In this document: positions 33,213-42,310 of the stretch, piece by piece
Layout of the letters: each line of letters opens with the position of its first letter
Position numbering within the stretch: position 1 is the stretch's first letter
NCBI RefSeq assembly: GCF_017813355.1
Contig: NZ_JAGIYZ010000019.1
Span: 1 to 64,000, forward strand
Source: Roseomonas nitratireducens
GTDB taxonomy: Bacteria; Pseudomonadota; Alphaproteobacteria; Acetobacterales; Acetobacteraceae
Reading direction: 5' to 3'
Length of the DNA stretch: 64,000 nucleotides
Translations under genes and position numbers: made by a program
Notes under the pieces: generated by a model
The model's input: only the letters and a program-made list of their open reading frames with translations
Databases searched by the model: none
What the model was told of the DNA's origin: nothing

Positions 33213-34333
33213 TACCCCGAATCGTCGAGCCGCAGCAGCGGGAAGGCGCTGTGCACATGCGGCAGGTTGGTCGGCGTGGACGGCGCGACGAAGGACGGGC
33301 CGAGTTGCCCGACCGAGGTGACGCCGAGCAGGCCGAGTGCCGAGCGGAACTCGTTCTCGAGGACCTCCAGCAGCCGCACCACGCCCGCCGCGCCATCGGC
33401 CGCCAGCGCGTAGCAGTACAGCCGCCCGAGGCCCACGCATTCCGCGCCCAGGCAGAGCGCCTTCACGATGTCGGTCCCGCGCGAGAAGCCGCCATCGACC
33501 CAGACTTTCGCCCGGCCCGCGACGGCCTGCACCACTTCCGGCAGCACCTCGATCGACCCGCGCCCGGCATCGAGCTGCCGCCCGCCATGGTTCGAGACAT
33601 AGACGACCTCGACGCCGTGCTGGCAGGCGATCAGCGCGTCCTCCCCGGTGCCGATGCCCTTGAGGATCAGCGGCATGTCGGGATGGCGGTCCTTGATGCG
33701 CTTCACGTCGTCCCAGTTCAGCGCGGCCTGGTAGCGCTGCGCCTCCCCCGTCGCCGTCGCGCGCCAGGGCTTGGCGAAGCGGCGCGCGATGTCGCGTTCG
33801 CGGCGGCTGTAGATCGCGGTGTCGACCGTCAGGCAGAAGGCGTCGTAGCCATGGGCCTTGGCGCGCTGGATGCTGTCCTCGACCGAGGCGGCGTCGCCGC
33901 GGACATACAGCTGGTAGATCTTCATCCCCGTGGCCGCCGCCGCGACCTCCTCCAGCCCCGGCTTGGAGACGGAGGAGAGCATGATCGGCACGCCGAAGGC
34001 CGAGGCCCCCTCCCCCGCCGTCACCGCGCCATTGGCGCCGACCGCCATGAATTCGAGCCCGCCGACCGGGGCGAGCAGCACCGGCAGCCGCACCTTCTTG
34101 CCGAAGAGCGTCGACGAGGTGTCGATCTCCGACACGTCGCGCAGGACGCGGGGGCGGAAGGCGAGCGCGTCGATCCCCATGCGGTTGCGCCGCATGGTCG
34201 CCTCCGTCTCGGTGGCACCCACCAGGTAGTCCCAGATGTTGGCGTCGAGCCGGTTCTTCGCCGCGCGGACGAATTCATGCAGCACCAGGTACTTGTCCTG
34301 CAGCGCGGCCAGGGTCTGGGGATCGACGGGCAT
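33209..34333 (-). CDS. FMN-dependent alpha-hydroxy-acid oxidase/dehydrogenase
   Basis: TIM-barrel flavoenzyme of the lactate oxidase/glycolate oxidase/mandelate dehydrogenase family, 374 aa. The FMN- and substrate-binding motif SNHGGRQLDAGRG contains the catalytic His and an Arg, and LILKGIGTGEDA carries the FMN-contacting Lys. The N-terminal Tyr/Trp patch NIWDYLVGATETEATMRRNR is also typical. It oxidises a 2-hydroxy acid to the 2-oxo acid. It is the middle of a three-gene unit: oxaloacetate-decarboxylase-like enzyme, this oxidase, MFS transporter. Substrate chain length is not predictable. Confidence 0.9.
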   Translation of the reverse strand: MPVDPQTLAALQDKYLVLHEFVRAAKNRLDANIWDYLVGATETEATMRRNRMGIDALAFRPRVLRDVSEIDTSSTLFGKKVRLPVLLAPVGGLEFMAVGANGAVTAGEGASAFGVPIMLSSVSKPGLEEVAAAATGMKIYQLYVRGDAASVEDSIQRAKAHGYDAFCLTVDTAIYSRRERDIARRFAKPWRATATGEAQRYQAALNWDDVKRIKDRHPDMPLILKGIGTGEDALIACQHGVEVVYVSNHGGRQLDAGRGSIEVLPEVVQAVAGRAKVWVDGGFSRGTDIVKALCLGAECVGLGRLYCYALAADGAAGVVRLLEVLENEFRSALGLLGVTSVGQLGPSFVAPSTPTNLPHVHSAFPLLRLDDSGY

Positions 34334-34351
34334 GGGCGGTCTCGTCCGGTG

Positions 34352-35221
34352 TCAGAGGAAGTCGCGGGTGAAGGCGGCGTAGTCGCCTTCACGTGTGACC
34401 GCCTTCATCAGGGCGGCGGGGGCGATGTTGGGCAGGTCCGACGGCGGCGTGCCGTCCCGCAGCGCCTTGAGCGTGGCGTGCAGCGCGGCGACGGCCGCGG
34501 CGAAGGGCTGGTGGCCTTGGAGTGCCACGCGCACACCATGGGCGGCGAGCCGCGCGCGGTCGCTCATCTTGGCCGGCGTGCCGCCGAGGATGATGGGCAG
34601 ACCGCCGGAGACGGCCTGGATGGCGGCGAGCTGCTCCCATTCATTCACGCCGGTGAAGAACAGCGCGTCGGCGCCGCAGGTCGCATAGGCCGCGGCGCGG
34701 CGCACGGCTTCGTCCAGGCTGACGAGGTTGAGCGCGCTGGTGCGCGCGACGACGACGAGGCCCGCTTCCTGCCGCGCGGCGACGGCCGCGCGCATCTTGC
34801 CCAGGCCGGCCTCCAGGCTCAGCAGGCCGGGCTCGCCGCCGCCATGGGCGCGGGGGAGGTCGGTGTCCTCGATGGTCAGCGCGGCGATGCCGGCGGCTTC
34901 CAGTTCCTCGACCGTGCGCATGACGTTGAGCGCGTTGCCGTAGCCATGGTCGGCATCGACCAGCAGCGGCGGGGCGCCGGCGCGGCAGATGCGGCGCGCC
35001 TGTTCGGCGAATTCCGTCAGCGTCACCAGGATAAGGTCGGGCGCGCCGAGCACGGCGAGCGAGGCGACGGAGCCCGCGAACATCGCCGCCTCGAAGCCGA
35101 GGTCGGCGGCGATGCGCCCTGCGACCGGATCATGCACCGAGGCCGGATGGATGCAGGCGCCGCCGGCGAGGATCGCGCGGAAGGCGGCGCGGCGCGCGGC
35201 CGCGTTCGGTGGACGTTCCAT
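34352..35221 (-). CDS. Isocitrate lyase/PEP mutase-superfamily oxaloacetate decarboxylase
   Basis: TIM-barrel enzyme of 289 aa. Residues such as HPASVHDPVAGRIAADLGFE, AGSVASLAVLGAPD, VDADHGYGNALNVMRTVEEL and ALTIEDTDLPRAHG match the PA4872-type oxaloacetate decarboxylase group closely from memory. The family Mg site lies in DADHGYGN and TIEDT; the lyase Cys of isocitrate lyase is absent. It would convert oxaloacetate to pyruvate or act on a related 3-substituted malate. The ATG at 35221 is used because the preceding open frame is not protein-like. First gene of the unit with the oxidase (18-bp gap). Confidence 0.87.
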   Translation of the reverse strand: MERPPNAAARRAAFRAILAGGACIHPASVHDPVAGRIAADLGFEAAMFAGSVASLAVLGAPDLILVTLTEFAEQARRICRAGAPPLLVDADHGYGNALNVMRTVEELEAAGIAALTIEDTDLPRAHGGGEPGLLSLEAGLGKMRAAVAARQEAGLVVVARTSALNLVSLDEAVRRAAAYATCGADALFFTGVNEWEQLAAIQAVSGGLPIILGGTPAKMSDRARLAAHGVRVALQGHQPFAAAVAALHATLKALRDGTPPSDLPNIAPAALMKAVTREGDYAAFTRDFL

Positions 35222-35306
35222 CCCGGGTTCCCGTTTCTGTCCCGCGCACTGTGCAACCGCGCCGCGGACCGGTCTAGGCTGCCCCGGCACATGCGGGGGA
35301 TGCGCG

Positions 35307-36695
35307 ATGAGCGAGGCCGTGGCGATGCGCCTTCTGGCGCGGCAGGGGGAAATCCTTGAGCGGCTCAAGGCCCTGCTCCGCCTGCCCAGCGTCAGCACCG
35401 ACCCGGCCTACGCGGCCGGCATGGACGCGACGCGGGACTTCCTGATGGCCCGGCTGCGGGAGGCCGGCCTGTCCGACGTGCGGCTGCTGGATGGCGGCGG
35501 CCAGCCGGCGGTGACGGCGGCGTGGGAGGGCGCGCCGGGGCGGCCGACCATCCTCGTCTACGGCCATTACGACGTGCAGCCGCCGGACCCGCTCGATCTG
35601 TGGAAGACCCCGCCCTTCGAACCCGACATCCGCGACGGGCGGATCTATGCGCGCGGCGCCTCGGACGTGAAGGGATCGACGCTGATCGCCATCGAGACGG
35701 TCGCCGAGTTCATCGCCGCCGGCGGCTGCCCGGTGAACATCCGCTTCTTCCTGGAAGGGGAGGAGGAGACGGGCAGCCCGTCGATCCGCACGCTGATCGG
35801 GCGGCACCGGGACTCGCTGCGCGCCGATGCGGTGCTGTCGGCCGATGGCGGGCGGGCGAGCACGGTGCTGCCCACCATCAATGTCGGGTCGCGCGGGCTG
35901 ACGGCGCTGCGCTTCACCCTGCGCACGGCAGGCAAGGACCTGCATTCGGGCCGCTTCGGCGCGGCGGTGCGCAACGCGCTGCACGAGATGGCGCGGCTGG
36001 TCGCGACCTTCCACGACGCGCAAGGGCGGATCGCCATTCCCGGCTTCATGGACGACCTCGCCCCGATCGGGCCGCGCGAACGCGCGGACGCCGCGGCGCT
36101 CGCGGTGGACGAGGCGGAGTTCTACGCCGCGATCGGCGCGACGCCCTGGGGCGATCCGGCGCACAGCGTGCAGGAACGCCTGACGCTGCTGCCGAGCATC
36201 GAGGTGAACGGCATGTGGGGCGGCTATACCGGCGCGGGCAACAAGACCGTCCTGCCCTGCGAGGCGCATGCGAAGGTCACCATGCGCCTCGGCCCCGGGC
36301 AGGATCCGGCGCGCTGCCAGCGCGTGATGCGCGACCATCTGCTCGCCAGCGTCCCGCCCGGCGTCACCCTTGCCTTCGAGGAGAGCGGCGCGGGATCGGC
36401 CGCCTTCACGCTGCGCGACGGGCATCCGCTGCTGGCCGCCGCCGAGCGGGTGCTGGAACGGCTTTCCGGCCGCCCGCCGGTGCGCGCGCGGATCGGCGGC
36501 ACCCTGCCCATCACGGCGGTGTTCCAGGAGATGCTGGGGCTCGATACGCTGATGTTCGGCTTCGCCATGCCGGACGAGGACATCCACGCGCCGAACGAGT
36601 TCTTCCGGCTGTCGTCGCTCGAGGAAGGGCTGCGGGCCTGGCCGATGCTGCTGACGGAACTGGGGGGCGTTTCGCCCGGGGATTTCCGCGCCTGA
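35307..36695 (+). CDS. M20-family dipeptidase
   Basis: Zinc metallopeptidase, 462 aa. Metal ligands are visible in order: His in VYGHYDVQPPDPLDLW, bridging Asp in RGASDVKGS, the Glu pair in EGEEETGSPS, Asp in VLSADGG, and His in PDEDIHAPNEFF. A lid/dimerisation domain lies in the middle (about 195-340; RTAGKDLHSGRFGAAVRN). Members cleave dipeptides or related amides in the cytoplasm. The ATG at 35307 is chosen since the family starts near it. Divergent from the decarboxylase gene; two tRNA genes lie just downstream on the opposite strand. Confidence 0.92.
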   Translation: MSEAVAMRLLARQGEILERLKALLRLPSVSTDPAYAAGMDATRDFLMARLREAGLSDVRLLDGGGQPAVTAAWEGAPGRPTILVYGHYDVQPPDPLDLWKTPPFEPDIRDGRIYARGASDVKGSTLIAIETVAEFIAAGGCPVNIRFFLEGEEETGSPSIRTLIGRHRDSLRADAVLSADGGRASTVLPTINVGSRGLTALRFTLRTAGKDLHSGRFGAAVRNALHEMARLVATFHDAQGRIAIPGFMDDLAPIGPRERADAAALAVDEAEFYAAIGATPWGDPAHSVQERLTLLPSIEVNGMWGGYTGAGNKTVLPCEAHAKVTMRLGPGQDPARCQRVMRDHLLASVPPGVTLAFEESGAGSAAFTLRDGHPLLAAAERVLERLSGRPPVRARIGGTLPITAVFQEMLGLDTLMFGFAMPDEDIHAPNEFFRLSSLEEGLRAWPMLLTELGGVSPGDFRA

Positions 36696-36700
36696 TGGCG

Positions 36701-36777
36701 TGGCGCGCCCGGGAAGATTCGAACTCCCAACCCCCAGATCCGTAGTCTGGTGCTCTGTCCAGTTGAGCTACGGGCGC
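36701..36777 (-). tRNA. tRNA-Arg (ACG), copy 1
   Basis: Cloverleaf on the minus strand: acceptor GCGCCCG/CGGGCGC, anticodon stem CCAGA/TCTGG with loop CTACGGA (anticodon ACG, read as ICG after deamination), T loop TTCGAAT, discriminator G and encoded CCA. It ends 5 bp from the M20 peptidase stop. Confidence 0.95.
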
Positions 36778-36797
36778 TGATGCTGCCCGGCGGCGAA

Positions 36798-36874
36798 TGG
36801 CGCGCCCGAAAGGATTCGAACCTCTGACCCCCAGATTCGTAGTCTGGTGCTCTATCCAGCTGAGCTACGGGCGC
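36798..36874 (-). tRNA. tRNA-Arg (ACG), copy 2
   Basis: Same anticodon (loop CTACGAA), D arm AGCTCAGCTGGATAGAGC, acceptor GCGCCCG/CGGGCGC and encoded CCA. It differs from copy 1 mainly in the T arm, D arm and anticodon loop position 37. The two genes are 20 bp apart and probably arose by duplication; they also lie downstream of leuB in the same direction. Confidence 0.95.
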
Positions 36875-36945
36875 GCAGTCGCCACGGCGGCGAGGCGGGG
36901 GAAATAGCGGAGAGGCGGCGGTGGCGCAACCCCTCCGCTGCGTTT

Positions 36946-38061
36946 TCAGGCCGCCATCTTGTCGAGTTCGCGCACCACGGCCTCGCCCATGACCGAGGTG
37001 CCGACGCGCGCCATGCCCTGCTGCATGATGTCCGCCGTGCGCAGGCCGCCCGCGAGCACCTTGGCGACCGCGGTCTCGAGCAGCGTCGCGTCCTCATCCA
37101 GCGCGAAGGACCAGCGCAGCAGCATCGCGAAGGACAGGATCTGCGCGAGCGGATTCGCGATGCCCTTGCCGGCGATGTCCGGCGCGGATCCGTGGATCGG
37201 CTCGTACAGCGCGTGGCGCTTGCCGGTGACCGGATCCACCGCGCCGAGCGTCGCCGAGGGCAGCATGCCGAGCGAGCCCGTCAGCGCCGCCGCCAGGTCC
37301 GACAGCACGTCGCCGAACAGGTTGTTGCCGAGGATGACGTCGAACTGCTTCGGCCGCGAGCAGAGCTGCATGGCGCAGTTGTCGGCGTACATGTTCTCGA
37401 GTTCCACATCGGCGTATTCGGCCTTGTGGATCTCGCCCACCACGGCGCGCCACAGGCGGCCGGACTGCATGACGTTCGCCTTCTCGACACTCGTCACCTT
37501 CCTGCGGCGCTTGCGCGCGAGGTCGAAGGCGACGCGCGCGACGCGGGCGATCTCGTCTTCATGGTACACGTCGGTGTCGAAGCCGCGGCGCTTGCCGTCG
37601 GGCAGGATCTCGACGCCGCGGGGTTCGCCGAAATAGACGCCGCCGGTCGACTCGCGGACCACCATGATGTCCACGCCGCGCACGATGTCGGCCTTGAGCG
37701 AGGAGGCATCGACCAGCGCGTCGAGCACGAGCGCGGGGCGAAGGTTCGCGAACAGGCCGAGGTCCTTGCGCAGGCGCAGGATGCCGAGCTCGGGGCGCTT
37801 GTCGAAGGGCAGGCTGTCCCAGCGCGGGCCGCCGACGGAACCGAACAGCACCGCGTCCGCCGCCATCGCCTTCTCGACCGTCGCATCCGGGCAGGGGCTG
37901 CCCTCGGCCTCGATCGCGGCGCCGCCGACCAGGCCTTCCTCCATGTCGAAGGAGATGGCGCGGCGACGGGACATCCAGTCGATGACGCGGCGGACCTCGC
38001 GCATCACCTCCGGGCCGATACCGTCGCCCGGGAGGATGAGAAGCTTCTTGTTGGCGGGCAT
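36946..38061 (-). CDS. leuB: 3-isopropylmalate dehydrogenase
   Basis: NAD-dependent oxidative decarboxylation of 3-isopropylmalate to 4-methyl-2-oxopentanoate in leucine synthesis. It has 371 aa with the family motifs [31 protein letters not shown] (substrate arginines), [33 protein letters not shown] and the signature [24 protein letters not shown]. Glu in [18 protein letters not shown] favours NAD. Last gene of leuC-leuD-leuB. The 69-bp gap from leuD contains an 8-bp stem (38067-38074 with 38091-38098) that could modulate read-through. Confidence 0.96.
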   Translation of the reverse strand: MPANKKLLILPGDGIGPEVMREVRRVIDWMSRRRAISFDMEEGLVGGAAIEAEGSPCPDATVEKAMAADAVLFGSVGGPRWDSLPFDKRPELGILRLRKDLGLFANLRPALVLDALVDASSLKADIVRGVDIMVVRESTGGVYFGEPRGVEILPDGKRRGFDTDVYHEDEIARVARVAFDLARKRRRKVTSVEKANVMQSGRLWRAVVGEIHKAEYADVELENMYADNCAMQLCSRPKQFDVILGNNLFGDVLSDLAAALTGSLGMLPSATLGAVDPVTGKRHALYEPIHGSAPDIAGKGIANPLAQILSFAMLLRWSFALDEDATLLETAVAKVLAGGLRTADIMQQGMARVGTSVMGEAVVRELDKMAA

Positions 38062-38130
38062 AGTCTGGGGCGTCCTCTGGTACGATGGGCGACGCCCCGG
38101 GTGGGACCGCGGCCCGGGAATGGCGTCAGG

Positions 38131-38742
38131 TCAGGCGTAGAGCCAGGGTTGCGCGGCCTTCTGCCGCGCCTCGAAGCTGTCGATCGCCGGCGCGTGCTGC
38201 ATGGTCTGGCCGATGTCGTCCAGGCCGTTCAGCATCAGGTGGCGGCGCAGCGGGTCGATCTTGAAGGGGATTTCCTCCCCGTTCGGGCGCACCACGACCT
38301 CGCGCTCGAGGTCGACGGTGATGCGCGCATTCGCGCCGAGCTTCGAATCCTCCATCAGCTGCGCGCAGACCTCCTTCGGAAGCCGCACCGGCAGGACGCC
38401 GTTCTTGAAGCAGTTGTTGTGGAAGATGTCGGCGAAGTCGGGCGCGATGACGCAGCGGATGCCGAAATCCAGCAGCGCCCAGGGCGCGTGTTCACGCGAC
38501 GAACCGCAGCCGAAATTCTCGAAGGCGATCAGCACCTCGGCCTTCCGGTACGGCTCCTGGTTCAGCACGAAGTCCGGGTTCTCGCTGCCGTCTTCCTTGT
38601 AGCGGAAGTTGGCGAACAGGTTCTTCCCGAAGCCGAGCCGCGAGATCGACTTGAGGAAGCGCGCCGGGATGATCTGGTCGGTGTCGACATTCGCCTTCGG
38701 CAGCGGCGCGGCGATGCCGGTGAGCTTGGTGAAGGCCTGCAT
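38131..38742 (-). CDS. leuD: 3-isopropylmalate dehydratase small subunit
   Basis: Swivelling domain of isopropylmalate isomerase, 203 aa. The substrate loop [14 protein letters not shown] and the strongly conserved [34 protein letters not shown] are intact. It pairs with LeuC to interconvert 2- and 3-isopropylmalate. Its ATG overlaps the leuC stop by one base (TGATG), giving translational coupling for 1:1 expression. Confidence 0.96.
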   Translation of the reverse strand: MQAFTKLTGIAAPLPKANVDTDQIIPARFLKSISRLGFGKNLFANFRYKEDGSENPDFVLNQEPYRKAEVLIAFENFGCGSSREHAPWALLDFGIRCVIAPDFADIFHNNCFKNGVLPVRLPKEVCAQLMEDSKLGANARITVDLEREVVVRPNGEEIPFKIDPLRRHLMLNGLDDIGQTMQHAPAIDSFEARQKAAQPWLYA

Positions 38743-40172
38743 CACAGAGCTTCCTTCGGCTGGTAGTCCCGCACATCGGCGAGGTGCCCGGACACCGCGG
38801 CCGCGGCCGCCATGGCGGGGCTGAGAAGATGCGTGCGCCCGCCCGGACCCTGCCGCCCCTCGAAGTTGCGGTTCGAGGTCGAGGCGCTGCGCTGGCCGGG
38901 CGTGAGCTTGTCCGGGTTCATGCCGAGGCACATGGAGCAGCCGGCTTCCCGCCACTCGAAGCCCGCTTCCTTCAGGATGCGGTCGAGGCCCTCGGCCTCC
39001 GCCTGCTTCTTCACCAGGCCCGAGCCGGGCACGACCAGGGCGCGCACGCCGTCGGCCACGCGGCGGCCCTTGGCGATGGCGGCGGCGGCGCGGATGTCCT
39101 CGATGCGCGAATTGGTGCACGAACCGATGAACACGACATCGACCTTGAGGTCCTGCAGCCGCTGGCCGGGCGTCAGGCCCATGTACTCGACCATGCGCTG
39201 CATCTGCGCGCGCTTCGCCTCATCCGCCACGTCGGCCGGGTTCGGCACCACGCCGGTGATGGGCAGCACGGCTTCCGGGTTCGTGCCCCAGGTCACCTGC
39301 GGGGCGATGGCATGGGCGTCGAGGCGGATCTCGGTGTCGAAATGCGCCCCCGCATCGGACGGCAGCGTCTTCCACCATTCCATCGCACGCTTCAGCGCGT
39401 CGCCCTTCGGGCCGTTCGGCGTGCGGGCGATGTAGTCGAAGGTGGTCTGGTCGGGGGCGACCATGCCGGCGCGCGCCCCGCCCTCGATCGTCATGTTGCA
39501 GACTGTCATGCGCCCGGCCATGTCGAGCGCGCGGATCGCGTCGCCGGCGTATTCGATGACGTGCCCCGTGCCGCCCGCCGTGCCGATCTTGCCGATGATG
39601 GCCAGCACGATGTCCTTGCCCGAGCAGCCGAAGGCGAGGTTGCCGTCGACGCTGACGCGCATGTTCTTGGCCGGCTTCTGCAGCAGCGTCTGCGTGGCGA
39701 GCACGTGCTCGACCTCGCTCGTGCCGATGCCGAAGGCGAGCGCGCCCATCGCGCCATGGGTCGAGGTGTGGCTGTCGCCGCAGACGATCGTCATGCCGGG
39801 CAGCGAGCGGCCGAGCTCGGGCCCGATCACGTGCACGATGCCCTGCCGGTCGTCGAGCAGCGGGATGTAGGGCACGCCGAACTCGACGACGTTCTTCTCG
39901 AGCGTCTCGACCTGCAGGCGGCTCTCGGGGTCCACGATGCCGGTGCGGCGGCTGTCGTCGGTGGCGATGTTGTGGTCCACCACCGCGAGCGTCGCATCCG
40001 GCCGGCGCACGCGGCGCCCCGCGGCGCGCAGGCCGTCGAAGGCCTGCGGCGTGGTCACCTCATGCGTCAGGTGGAGGTCGATGTAGAGCAGCGCCGTGCC
40101 GTCGGGGAGCGTCTCCACCACATGGGCGTCCCAGATCTTGTCGAACAAGGTGCGCGGCTTCTGCGCTGACAT
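38742..40172 (-). CDS. leuC: 3-isopropylmalate dehydratase large subunit
   Basis: Fe-S subunit of isopropylmalate isomerase, 476 aa. The 4Fe-4S ligands are Cys352 (FIGSCTNSR), Cys412 and Cys415 ([11 protein letters not shown]). Aconitase-family motifs include [31 protein letters not shown] and [27 protein letters not shown]. It needs the cluster machinery for activity, linking leucine synthesis to iron-sulfur supply. It is separated from rplS by a strong hairpin. Confidence 0.97.
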   Translation of the reverse strand: MSAQKPRTLFDKIWDAHVVETLPDGTALLYIDLHLTHEVTTPQAFDGLRAAGRRVRRPDATLAVVDHNIATDDSRRTGIVDPESRLQVETLEKNVVEFGVPYIPLLDDRQGIVHVIGPELGRSLPGMTIVCGDSHTSTHGAMGALAFGIGTSEVEHVLATQTLLQKPAKNMRVSVDGNLAFGCSGKDIVLAIIGKIGTAGGTGHVIEYAGDAIRALDMAGRMTVCNMTIEGGARAGMVAPDQTTFDYIARTPNGPKGDALKRAMEWWKTLPSDAGAHFDTEIRLDAHAIAPQVTWGTNPEAVLPITGVVPNPADVADEAKRAQMQRMVEYMGLTPGQRLQDLKVDVVFIGSCTNSRIEDIRAAAAIAKGRRVADGVRALVVPGSGLVKKQAEAEGLDRILKEAGFEWREAGCSMCLGMNPDKLTPGQRSASTSNRNFEGRQGPGGRTHLLSPAMAAAAAVSGHLADVRDYQPKEAL

Positions 40173-40196
40173 CGTTTTCCCCCGGGGCAGTGCGCG

Positions 40197-40225
40197 AGGG
40201 GCGCCGCGTCGATCGCGGCACCCCT
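40197..40225 (-). terminator. Hairpin between rplS and leuC
   Basis: AGGGG-C-GCCGCG / CGCGGC-A-CCCCT forms a 12-position stem with one internal mismatch and a 5-nt loop, 7 nt beyond the rplS stop. There is no T-tract, so it may be a Rho-assisted or partial terminator that separates ribosomal and leucine gene expression, or a 3' stabiliser. Confidence 0.5.
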
Positions 40226-40232
40226 GGTTGGT

Positions 40233-40637
40233 TCAGGCTTCGGTCGTGGCGGCGGCCTTGGCGGCGCCGTCCGACTTCATGCCCAGCTTCTCGGCGATGC
40301 GCGCCGACTTGCCGGTGCGGCCACGCAGGTAATACAGCTTCGCGCGGCGCACCTTGCCGCGGCGGACCACCTGGATGTCGGCCACGTTCGGGGAGTACAG
40401 CGGGAAGACGCGCTCCACGCCCTCGCCGTAGCTCAGCTTGCGGACGGTGAAGTTGCTGTTCACGCCCTTGTTCGAGCGCGCGATCACCACGCCCTCATAG
40501 GCCTGGGTGCGGGTGCGCTCGCCTTCCACGACCTTCACCATCACGCGCACGGTGTCGCCGGGCGCGAAGTCCGGCACGGCGCGGGCGGCGGCGAGGCGGG
40601 CCATCTGCTCGGCCTCGAACTGCTGCAGCAGGTTCAT
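40233..40637 (-). CDS. rplS: 50S ribosomal protein L19
   Basis: Component of the 30S-50S interface. It has 134 aa; the core matches the family ([80 protein letters not shown]). The extra Ala/Lys-rich C-tail is usual in alphaproteobacteria. It ends the rpsP-rimM-trmD-rplS unit. Confidence 0.98.
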   Translation of the reverse strand: MNLLQQFEAEQMARLAAARAVPDFAPGDTVRVMVKVVEGERTRTQAYEGVVIARSNKGVNSNFTVRKLSYGEGVERVFPLYSPNVADIQVVRRGKVRRAKLYYLRGRTGKSARIAEKLGMKSDGAAKAAATTEA

Positions 40638-40663
40638 GACAGGTTCCTTTCGTTGGCAGTCGT

Positions 40664-41404
40664 TTAGGCGGCGGCGGGGCGGCCGTCCATGCCCCCCGCG
40701 CCCGCCGGTTTCGCTTCATGCCGCGCCCAGAGATCGGGGCGGCGCTCCTTCGTGATCCGCTCGCTCTCCGCCCGGCGCCAGCGCGCGATCTCCGCGTGGT
40801 GGCCGGACAGCAGCACGTCCGGAATGGTCCGCCCCTGCCATTCGGCCGGGCGGGTGTAGTGCGGGTATTCCAGCAGGCCGTCGGCGCCGTGGCTTTCCTC
40901 CGCCGCGCTGTCGGCCGCGCCCATCACGCCGGGCAGCAGCCGCACGCAGGCGTCGAGCAGCACGAGTGCGGCCGTCTCCCCCCCGCTCAGCACATAGTCG
41001 CCGACCGAGACCTCGATCATGCCGCGCGCGTCGATGACGCGCTGGTCCACGCCCTCGTAGCGGCCGCAGAGCAGCACCACGCCGGGGCCCGCCGCCAGGC
41101 CGCGGACCATCGCCTGGTCGAGCAGCCGGCCGCGCGGCGTCAGGTAGATCAGCGGCCTCGCGTCGCCCGCGGGCATCACGCCCGCGATCGCCGCGTCCAG
41201 CACGTCCGGGCGCATCACCATCCCCGCCCCGCCGCCGGCCGGCGTGTCGTCCACCGTACGGTGGCGGTCGGTGGCGAAGCCGCGGATGTCGGTCGCCTCG
41301 ACCCGCCAGGTGCCGTCCCGCAGCGCGCGGCCGGCGAGCGACAGGCCGAGCGGCCCGGGGAACATGTCCGGGAACAGCGTGAGGATGGAGGCGTGCCAGT
41401 TCAT
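40664..41404 (-). CDS. trmD: tRNA (guanine-N1)-methyltransferase TrmD
   Basis: Methylates G37 of tRNAs with SAM to prevent +1 frameshifting. It has 246 aa: SPOUT trefoil knot with SAM loops [27 protein letters not shown] and [13 protein letters not shown], plus [24 protein letters not shown]. The start overlaps the rimM stop by 4 bp. Confidence 0.97.
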   Translation of the reverse strand: MNWHASILTLFPDMFPGPLGLSLAGRALRDGTWRVEATDIRGFATDRHRTVDDTPAGGGAGMVMRPDVLDAAIAGVMPAGDARPLIYLTPRGRLLDQAMVRGLAAGPGVVLLCGRYEGVDQRVIDARGMIEVSVGDYVLSGGETAALVLLDACVRLLPGVMGAADSAAEESHGADGLLEYPHYTRPAEWQGRTIPDVLLSGHHAEIARWRRAESERITKERRPDLWARHEAKPAGAGGMDGRPAAA

Positions 41405-41919
41405 GCCGCGTCCTCCCCCTTCTGCGGCGCGACGATGACCTCGTCGGGCAGCGCCACCGTCACGCGGCCGCCGGCGATGTCGACCACCGGCACCGCCGCG
41501 CGGGTGAAGGGCAGCAGGTGTTCCCGCCCCTCCCCCTCGATGACGAGGAAGGCGCCCGCGCCGTGGTCCTCCACCGCGCGCACCTGGCCGAGGCGATCCC
41601 CGCCTTCCGTCACGGCGGCGAGGCCGATCAGGTCGGTCAGGTAGAACTCCTCCTCCGCCGGGGGCGGCAGGCGGTCGCGCTCGACATACAGGCGCGTGCC
41701 CGTCAGGCGCTGCGCCGCGTCGCGATCCGCGACACCCTCGATGGCGGCGATGTCGCCGCCCTTGAGGGTGAGGACGAAGCGACGCGTCCCGCTCTCATCC
41801 GTCAGGGGCGAGTAGCGCGCGATGGCGGACGGGTCCTCGGTGAAGGCGCGCAGGCGCACGAGGCCGCGCACGCCATGCGGCCTGCCGATCTCGCCCACCA
41901 TCACGCGCTTGCCCGCCAC
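41401..41919 (-). CDS. rimM: 16S rRNA processing protein RimM
   Basis: Assists maturation of the 30S head through ribosomal protein S19. It has 172 aa, with the N-terminal RimM barrel ([25 protein letters not shown]) and the C-terminal PRC barrel ([38 protein letters not shown]). The start is GTG at 41919; an internal ATG six codons later (MVGEIG) is the alternative. It is coupled to trmD by ATGA overlap. Confidence 0.95.
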   Translation of the reverse strand: MAGKRVMVGEIGRPHGVRGLVRLRAFTEDPSAIARYSPLTDESGTRRFVLTLKGGDIAAIEGVADRDAAQRLTGTRLYVERDRLPPPAEEEFYLTDLIGLAAVTEGGDRLGQVRAVEDHGAGAFLVIEGEGREHLLPFTRAAVPVVDIAGGRVTVALPDEVIVAPQKGEDAA

Positions 41920-41944
41920 GTCACGTCACCCCGCGCGGCGTGCC

Positions 41945-42286
41945 TCAGCCGGCCGCGGCGGCGGCGGCCGCGGCGCGCTCCTGCGCCTTCTTCTTCGGCG
42001 CGGACTGCTTCGGCTGCTCGCGGAACACCGGCATCGGCGCGAGGCCGGCCTTGCCCAGGAACTTCGCCACGCGATCGGTCGCGACCGCGCCCTGGCTGAT
42101 CCAGTGCGTGATGCGCTCGTTCTTCAGGCGCACGCGCTCGGCATGCTCGGCCGGCAGCATCGGGTTGTAGGAGCCCACCGCCTCGATGAAGCGGCCGTCG
42201 CGGGGCGAACGGCTGTCGGCCACCACGATGTGGTAGTAGGGGCGCTTCTTCGCACCGGCGCGGGCAAGGCGGATCTTGAGGCCCAT
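41945..42286 (-). CDS. rpsP: 30S ribosomal protein S16
   Basis: Small-subunit protein, 113 aa: [43 protein letters not shown] is diagnostic. A lysine/alanine-rich C-terminal extension follows the core, as in other alphaproteobacteria. It lies 24 bp downstream of ffh and 25 bp upstream of rimM. Confidence 0.98.
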   Translation of the reverse strand: MGLKIRLARAGAKKRPYYHIVVADSRSPRDGRFIEAVGSYNPMLPAEHAERVRLKNERITHWISQGAVATDRVAKFLGKAGLAPMPVFREQPKQSAPKKKAQERAAAAAAAAG

Positions 42287-42310
42287 GAGGCTTCCTTTCG
42301 TCTGTCGTCT

